Positions 59,972-64,000 of a stretch of 64,000 nucleotides of DNA are shown here, one piece after another. The notes under the pieces were generated by a model, which made no database searches, was not told the origin of the DNA, and saw nothing but the letters and a program-made list of their open reading frames with translations. Within the stretch, counting starts at the first letter, position 1. Each line of letters starts with the position of its first letter. Position numbers and translations under genes: made by a program. The stretch spans positions 17,764 to 81,763 of the forward strand of contig DIFQ01000009.1 in NCBI GenBank assembly GCA_002419215.1, in the 5' to 3' direction. Source of the DNA: Syntrophaceae bacterium UBA5744. Its GTDB lineage: Bacteria > Desulfobacterota > Syntrophia > Syntrophales > UBA2192.

Positions 59972-60703
59972 ATGAAATGGGACCTCTTTGCCCCGAAAAG
60001 GAATGATGGGGAGCACGTTTCCCGCTATGGAAAGGGGCAAGTCCGGGAAAGGCGCCACTACCTCAAGGGGAAGCTCAACGGGGTCTACGAGTCGTATTAC
60101 GAGACCGGGCAGCTCATCGTGAGGATGTCCTACAAGGATGGGCAGAGACACGGGGAGGCGGTCTCCTACTACCGCGATGGCACGCTCCGGGAGAAGTGCA
60201 CCTTCGAAAAGGACAGGCTCGTCGGCGAGTACACGTCTTACTATGAGACGGGGCAGCTTCGGGAGAAAGAGAACTACAACCAGGACGGAAAGCTCGAGGG
60301 CGAGTATCTGCTCTATTATCGAAACGGGCAGCTCAAGGAGCGAGAACTTTTCCTGGACGGGAAATTCGACGGGGATTACGTTTCCTACTACAAAAACGGA
60401 CAGATTCGGGAGAAGGGGAGTTTCCGCAACGACAGGCGCGAGGGGCCCTACGTGGCTTTTGACCGCGAAGGCCAGCCCCTGGAGAAGGCGAATTTCAAGG
60501 CAGGAAAGCTTGTCGGAACCCTCACGCTTCTCGGAGCCGCAGCCGGGTCGGCCTCGGCCGCTTACGACGGCCAGGGCGACGAGGACCTCGACGAGCATGA
60601 ATTCGACCGTATGCTGAGGAAAATGGCCGACTACGACAAGAAGGTCGATAACGGCGCCGAAAAGAGCAAGTTCGACGATGAAGAAGACGAGGAGGAAGAC
60701 TGA
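59972..60703 (+). CDS. YwqK-like MORN-repeat protein
   Basis: A 243-residue protein built from about seven 22-24-residue MORN_2-like repeats, e.g. YYETGQLIVRMSYKDGQRHG, YRDGTLREKCTFEKDRLVGE and YRNGQLKERELFLDGKFDGD, followed by an acidic tail (DDEEDEEED). Annotation services call this the YwqK family antitoxin, a name with little experimental basis. It forms an overlapping unit with the universal stress protein: its TGA shares a base with the next ATG (TGATG), so the two are translated together. Confidence 0.85.
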   Translation: MKWDLFAPKRNDGEHVSRYGKGQVRERRHYLKGKLNGVYESYYETGQLIVRMSYKDGQRHGEAVSYYRDGTLREKCTFEKDRLVGEYTSYYETGQLREKENYNQDGKLEGEYLLYYRNGQLKERELFLDGKFDGDYVSYYKNGQIREKGSFRNDRREGPYVAFDREGQPLEKANFKAGKLVGTLTLLGAAAGSASAAYDGQGDEDLDEHEFDRMLRKMADYDKKVDNGAEKSKFDDEEDEEED

Positions 60704-61542
60704 TGTTCCGGAACATCCTCCTTCCCACTGATGGCTCCGATTACAGCAGGACGGCCCTCCAGTACGGCATCTACATTGCCAGAAAACTCGATGCCCGCCT
60801 CACGGGTTTCCACGTCATCGACATCAAGGTTCTCCAGGGACCCGTTCTCAACGACATTTGCAGCTCCGCGAGTCTCTCCCCGGGCCCCGAATTTTTTTCC
60901 GTCATCGAAAAGGCCCTCGAGGCGAGGGCCGACAACATCCTGCGCGAGTTCCGGGAGCGCTGCGAGAAAGAGGGGCTCAACCCCGAGGTGAAGAAAACCA
61001 CGGGGATCATCGACGAGGAGATCATCAACGAGGGGAAAAACGCGGATCTGATCCTGCTCGCCCAGCGGGGCGAGCATTATCCACTGAGCCGCAGCGTCCT
61101 GCTGGGCTCCACGGCCGAAGCGGTGGTACGCAAGTCCGGCAAGGCCGTCCTCGTGACCCCCGTCTCGTTCATCGAGATCGAGAGCATGGGACTTGCCTAC
61201 GACGGGAGCCAGCCCGCCGATCACGCCCTCAAGATTGCTGCCGAACTCTCCGACAAGGCCCGCTGGCCGCTCACAGTGCTCGTCGTGACGGAGAACTCGA
61301 AGCTCGCCGCCGATCTCAGCAGGAGAGTGGAGAGCGCCCTCGAGGATTACGCCATCGACAGCGACATCATCGTCCTGGGGGGGAAAGAGGAAAAGGAGAT
61401 CATCAAATTCATCGAGGAGGGGTCCGTGGAGCTTCTTCTGATGGGCACACACGGTCACAGCCGGGTCAAGGAGCTCCTTCTCGGGAGCACCACCTCCCAC
61501 GTCATCCGCAAGAGCCGCATCCCCGTGCTCCTTACCCGCTAG
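60703..61542 (+). CDS. Tandem universal stress protein
   Basis: A 279-residue protein with two USP domains. The first starts FRNILLPTDGSDYSRTALQY and ends with the ATP-loop-like LAQRGEHYPLSRSVLLGSTA. The second begins MGLAYDGSQPADHALKIAAE and has the canonical GTHGHSRVKELLLGSTTSHV, with G-x2-G-x9-G-S-T. ATP binding is thus likely in the second half and less clear in the first. Such proteins act in starvation and energy stress. It is coupled to the YwqK-like gene by a one-base overlap. Confidence 0.9.
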   Translation: MFRNILLPTDGSDYSRTALQYGIYIARKLDARLTGFHVIDIKVLQGPVLNDICSSASLSPGPEFFSVIEKALEARADNILREFRERCEKEGLNPEVKKTTGIIDEEIINEGKNADLILLAQRGEHYPLSRSVLLGSTAEAVVRKSGKAVLVTPVSFIEIESMGLAYDGSQPADHALKIAAELSDKARWPLTVLVVTENSKLAADLSRRVESALEDYAIDSDIIVLGGKEEKEIIKFIEEGSVELLLMGTHGHSRVKELLLGSTTSHVIRKSRIPVLLTR

Positions 61543-61548
61543 CGGGCA

Positions 61549-61686
61549 AGAGGACGCAGGATCGAGGTCCGAGGAACGAGGACCGAGGTGAAGAGACAAA
61601 AAGGATCGGGAACTCAGTTTCTCCGATCCTTTTTGTCTTTGTCGATTCGTTTTCCTCGAACCTCGTGCCTCGATCCTCGATCCTTC
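61549..61686. terminator. Nested terminator with word-repeat arms between convergent genes
   Basis: The inner perfect hairpin AGACAAAAAGGATCGG/CCGATCCTTTTTGTCT (61594-61638) is wrapped by GATCGAGG-type arms. AGGATCGAGGTCCGAGGAAC, GAGGACCGAGG lies after the + gene and GATCGAGGATCGAGGCACGA, GG lies after the minus gene in its own sense. It is probably a bidirectional terminator. Confidence 0.8.
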
Positions 61687-62457
61687 TTAAGGCGTGAGCT
61701 TCCCGATCTCTCCCCGCAGCTCCTCCAGCGCGTCGTAGCGCGTCATATCGTAGTAGATGGGCGTAATTGAGATCATGCCGCTCTGCAGGGCCATGAAATC
61801 TGTCCCGCCGGCATCCGATTCGGTGACCTGCGTTTCCCCCGCAAGCCAGTAATAGACATTCTCCCGGGGATCGATTCGCTTCTCAAACTGCTCCATGAGC
61901 CGGGCCTGCCCCTGGCGGGTGACGACGACCCCCTTGATATCCTTCTCCGGAATGGCGGGGACGTTCACGTTCAACGGGATGTGCCGGTTCGGGTTGTGGT
62001 GAAGCATGAATTGCGCCACTTTTCGGGCAAAACGGGCCGCGAAGCTGTAGTCTGCATCGCGGCTGTGCGTCCCCAGCGAGATCGCGATGGAGGGGACCCC
62101 CAGGATCGCGCCTTCCGTGGCGGCGGAAACGGTTCCGGAATACAGGACGTTGATGCCCACATTGGCCCCGAGGTTGATGCCCGAGACGACGAGGTCGACA
62201 GGCTTGTCCGACAATTCGCGCAGCCCTATCTTGACGCAGTCCGCAGGCGTCCCCGCCACGGCCCAGCCCATGAAATGGCCGTTTTTCCTGGCCTGCCGGA
62301 CCATGAGAGGCCGCGATATGGTGATGGCGTGCCCCACTGCGCTCTGCTCCACCTCCGGGGCCACGACGATGCAGTCGGCATCCTTCGACAGTTCCTGGTA
62401 AAGAGCGCCCAGTCCGCGCGCATAAATCCCGTCATCATTGGTCAATAAAAATCGCAT
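61687..62457 (-). CDS. surE: 5'/3'-nucleotidase SurE
   Basis: A 256-residue acid phosphatase acting on nucleoside monophosphates. The N-terminal motif FLLTNDDGIYARGLGALYQE holds the metal-binding Asp pair, EQSAVGHAITI lies near residue 40, and VDLVVSGINLGANVGINVLYSGTVSAA is the signature with the metal-binding Asn. The length and motif order are standard. It faces the USP gene. The minus-strand start at 62457 is the natural one (MRFLLTNDD). It is a single gene, with CCCGATACCC words upstream. Confidence 0.95.
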   Translation of the reverse strand: MRFLLTNDDGIYARGLGALYQELSKDADCIVVAPEVEQSAVGHAITISRPLMVRQARKNGHFMGWAVAGTPADCVKIGLRELSDKPVDLVVSGINLGANVGINVLYSGTVSAATEGAILGVPSIAISLGTHSRDADYSFAARFARKVAQFMLHHNPNRHIPLNVNVPAIPEKDIKGVVVTRQGQARLMEQFEKRIDPRENVYYWLAGETQVTESDAGGTDFMALQSGMISITPIYYDMTRYDALEELRGEIGKLTP

Positions 62458-62465
62458 GATTGTTT

Positions 62466-62516
62466 CCCGGTATTTTCTTTCCCGATACCCGATACCCTAG
62501 ACCCGATACCCCTCTT
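62466..62516 (-). repeat. GGTATCGGG word tract behind the binding-protein gene
   Basis: In the sense of the minus-strand gene ending at 62517, the text after the stop is GAGGGGTATCGGGTCTAGGG, TATCGGGTATCGGG. A related tract (CCCGATGCCCG) lies at 63831-63855, upstream of that gene and behind dnaK. It is part of the same set as 23785-23820. Confidence 0.6.
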
Positions 62517-63704
62517 TCAGTACGTCGGGGTGACGTCAATGATCTGCCTTCCTTCCACCTTCAGGATGAAGGAGCCCCGCTGCATCTCCCCCTTCTTTGT
62601 CACGCTCACCCAGCCGGTCACGCCCTCGAAGGCCTCGATCCGTTGCAGTCGGTCCCTCAGCGAACTTCGGTTCGTGACGCTCCGGTCGCGCAAGGCCTCC
62701 AGGAGCATCCTTGCCGTGTCATAGGCCAGCGCTTCGCGGTAATCCGGTTCCCGCCCCGTCGCCCCGAAGATGGCGTCCGTGAAGTCCGCCACCATCCGCT
62801 TGTCGCTTTCCGCAAAGAAGAGTGCCGTCAGGACGGCACCCTCGAAATAGTCCATCTCCTTGCGGATCCCTTCGGGGACGTACCACTGGGACGTGCCGAG
62901 AAGCTGAACGCCTCTCACGTCGTGAAAGGCAAGCTGGGGGAGGATCATCCTCACGCGCCGGAAGGCATCGGGCAGGTAGAGGGCATCGAAATCGAGGACC
63001 GGAGCCGGCGCTTTCAGCGCCTCGGCCCCCTTCTTTTTCGCTGCGGGCCGGGGGGCCTTGAGGGCCGCCAGTTTTTTGATCTCCGTGGAGAAGTCCGTCT
63101 GGGCCGGATTGTAAGACTGGACGCGGCGGATCTTCCCGCCAAGGCGCTGGGCCTCGGCCCGGAAGGCGTTCATCATGGCCGTTCCATAGGCGTTTTCGGG
63201 GTAGAAGACGACCAGGCGGGTGAGGCCCAGGTCCTTGACGGCGTAAGAGGCCAGGGTCCGGGCCTCCCTCTCGTCGGAGCGCTGATCGCTGAAAACGAAA
63301 TCCCTCGACCCTTCCGGCGCAGCGACGGGGCTCAGCGCAAGAAGGGGCACCTGTGCCGATTGGGCCGCTTTTGCGGCTTCCCTGGCCGCATCGAATTCCG
63401 GGGGGCCGATGATGGCCATCACGCGCGGCTCGCCGGCAAGCTTTGCGACAAACCGGCTGACGGCTGCAGGGTCGCTTCCGTAGTTCTCGATTTGCAGCGC
63501 TACCGGTGCGGCCCGCTTCCCGTCGAAAAGGCCAAGCCCCGCGATCAGCCCGTCGAGGACCCGGTTTCCCAGGGCCGCCTGCTTTCCCGTCAGGGGCAGC
63601 AACGCCCCGATCACGGGCCGCTCCCCGGCCGCCGCGGCGATCCCCGCGACGAGAAGCAGTATCGCCGCCGCAAGGGAAACAAACTGGAGGGGTTTTCTCG
63701 ACAT
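62517..63704 (-). CDS. Type I periplasmic binding protein (branched-chain amino acid / PBP-activator-like)
   Basis: A 395-residue exported protein. The signal peptide (1-25) is followed by RPVIGALLPLTGKQAALGNR, the hallmark of Leu/Ile/Val-type binding proteins and LpoA-like activators. MAIIGPPEFDAAREAAKAAQ and LARTLASYAV-type helices follow, with TRLVVFYPENAYGTAMMNAF and GSNPAQTDFS-like YNPAQTDFSTEIKKL. The AKKKGAEAL linker near residue 235 is unusual. No permease genes are near, so it may be a sensor or an envelope-assembly factor rather than a transporter component. Confidence 0.8.
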   Translation of the reverse strand: MSRKPLQFVSLAAAILLLVAGIAAAAGERPVIGALLPLTGKQAALGNRVLDGLIAGLGLFDGKRAAPVALQIENYGSDPAAVSRFVAKLAGEPRVMAIIGPPEFDAAREAAKAAQSAQVPLLALSPVAAPEGSRDFVFSDQRSDEREARTLASYAVKDLGLTRLVVFYPENAYGTAMMNAFRAEAQRLGGKIRRVQSYNPAQTDFSTEIKKLAALKAPRPAAKKKGAEALKAPAPVLDFDALYLPDAFRRVRMILPQLAFHDVRGVQLLGTSQWYVPEGIRKEMDYFEGAVLTALFFAESDKRMVADFTDAIFGATGREPDYREALAYDTARMLLEALRDRSVTNRSSLRDRLQRIEAFEGVTGWVSVTKKGEMQRGSFILKVEGRQIIDVTPTY

Positions 63705-63862
63705 CCTGGGCCTTTTATATACCCTTTCGCGGGGATATTTCAACCGTTTGACATCATCCAGAACGGGAGGAGTGCAAAACGGTTTTGCAAGGCTCGTTAC
63801 GGGTTGATTCTTCTACTGGGTTCCCGGAGCCCGAATCCGGATGCCCGATGCCCGCTTCAACG

Positions 63863-63898
63863 AAAAAAGCCTGGCACCCTTTGCGAGTGCCAGGCTTT
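63863..63898 (-). terminator. Terminator behind dnaK
   Basis: AAAGCCTGGCAC and GTGCCAGGCTTT form a 12-bp perfect stem, followed in the minus direction by six T. It is 13 bases past the dnaK stop. Confidence 0.85.
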
Positions 63899-63910
63899 CG
63901 TTGAAGCCTG

Positions 63911-64000
63911 TTATTTGTTCTCCTCGAACTCGGCGTCGACGACGTTGTCGTCCTTCTTGCCGCCGGCGGCCTTCGGCCCCGCCTCGGGTCCGGCCCCGGG
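63911..64000 (-). CDS. dnaK: Chaperone DnaK, last 29 codons
   Basis: The window edge keeps only the C-terminal tail: a Gly/Ala/Pro-rich stretch and the conserved end DDNVVDAEFEENK, which matches the EEVD-like DAEFEE terminus of bacterial DnaK. The bulk of the gene lies beyond the window on the right. A strong terminator follows. Confidence 0.85.
   Translation of the reverse strand, partial: PGAGPEAGPKAAGGKKDDNVVDAEFEENK

Overview
The window is a GC-rich chromosomal stretch from a Gram-negative, most likely anaerobic, member of the Desulfobacterota (former Deltaproteobacteria, Syntrophia-like). This is an inference from gene content: a tungsten-type aldehyde:ferredoxin oxidoreductase, a tungstate uptake and Mo/W storage locus, a cytochrome P460-like protein, a large DUF6178-like protein, a polyferredoxin-like protein, and outer-membrane and lipoprotein genes. 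I see no rRNA, tRNA, CRISPR array, phage or transposase gene.

Layout. 1-5.1 kb: 5' part of transketolase and glucokinase, a palindromic element that truncates a TVP38-like gene, a glycosyltransferase and a DUF1499 lipoprotein, VOC and cupin proteins, and mtgA. 5.4-8.8 kb: recQ, a broken SnoaL-like remnant, an unknown protein, repeats, and a STAS-like protein. 8.9-15.2 kb: an ATP-type PEP carboxykinase, a methyltransferase, a beta-CASP nuclease, a LEA-type lipoprotein, small proteins and a lytic transglycosylase. 15.2-20.2 kb: AOR, SCP2 protein and Fe-alcohol dehydrogenase, with a pair of inverted 110-bp repeats around the last part. 20.2-29.8 kb: two flavoproteins, an RlmJ-like methylase, a TSUP transporter, a 5'-nucleotidase, a GH3 hexosaminidase, an MBL hydrolase and DUF493. 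29.9-33.1 kb: an RRM protein, an RhlE-type helicase, a small basic protein and P460. 33.2-39.7 kb: an eight-gene leftward Mo/W locus (HTH-PBP regulator, two TupA-type binding proteins, TupB, TupC, a TiaS-N-terminus-like protein, a small protein, and a MosB-like storage subunit). 40.0-45.2 kb: a porin, an FAD/NAD oxidoreductase, and a MoxR/VWA pair. 45.2-46.8 kb: an AT-rich insertion that has the exact signature of an integron gene cassette (attC plus matching 5' core site) carrying an SDR gene with an in-frame TAG. 46.8-55 kb: a DUF6178-like protein, an orphan groEL, a response regulator and hrpA. 55.2-64 kb: a 4Fe-4S protein, a lipoprotein, methyltransferase, unknown, YwqK-like, USP and SurE genes, a periplasmic binding protein, and the last codons of dnaK.

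Two signals stand out beyond ordinary genes. First, the integron cassette has no integrase gene in view. Second, many genes are followed, often within a few bases of the stop codon, by purine-rich tracts of degenerate 7-8 nt words in the sense orientation. The word differs from gene to gene. Where two genes converge, complementary tracts from both sides form long hairpins. A third theme is metal supply: the Mo/W uptake and storage operon could feed the tungsten enzyme encoded 16 kb away.
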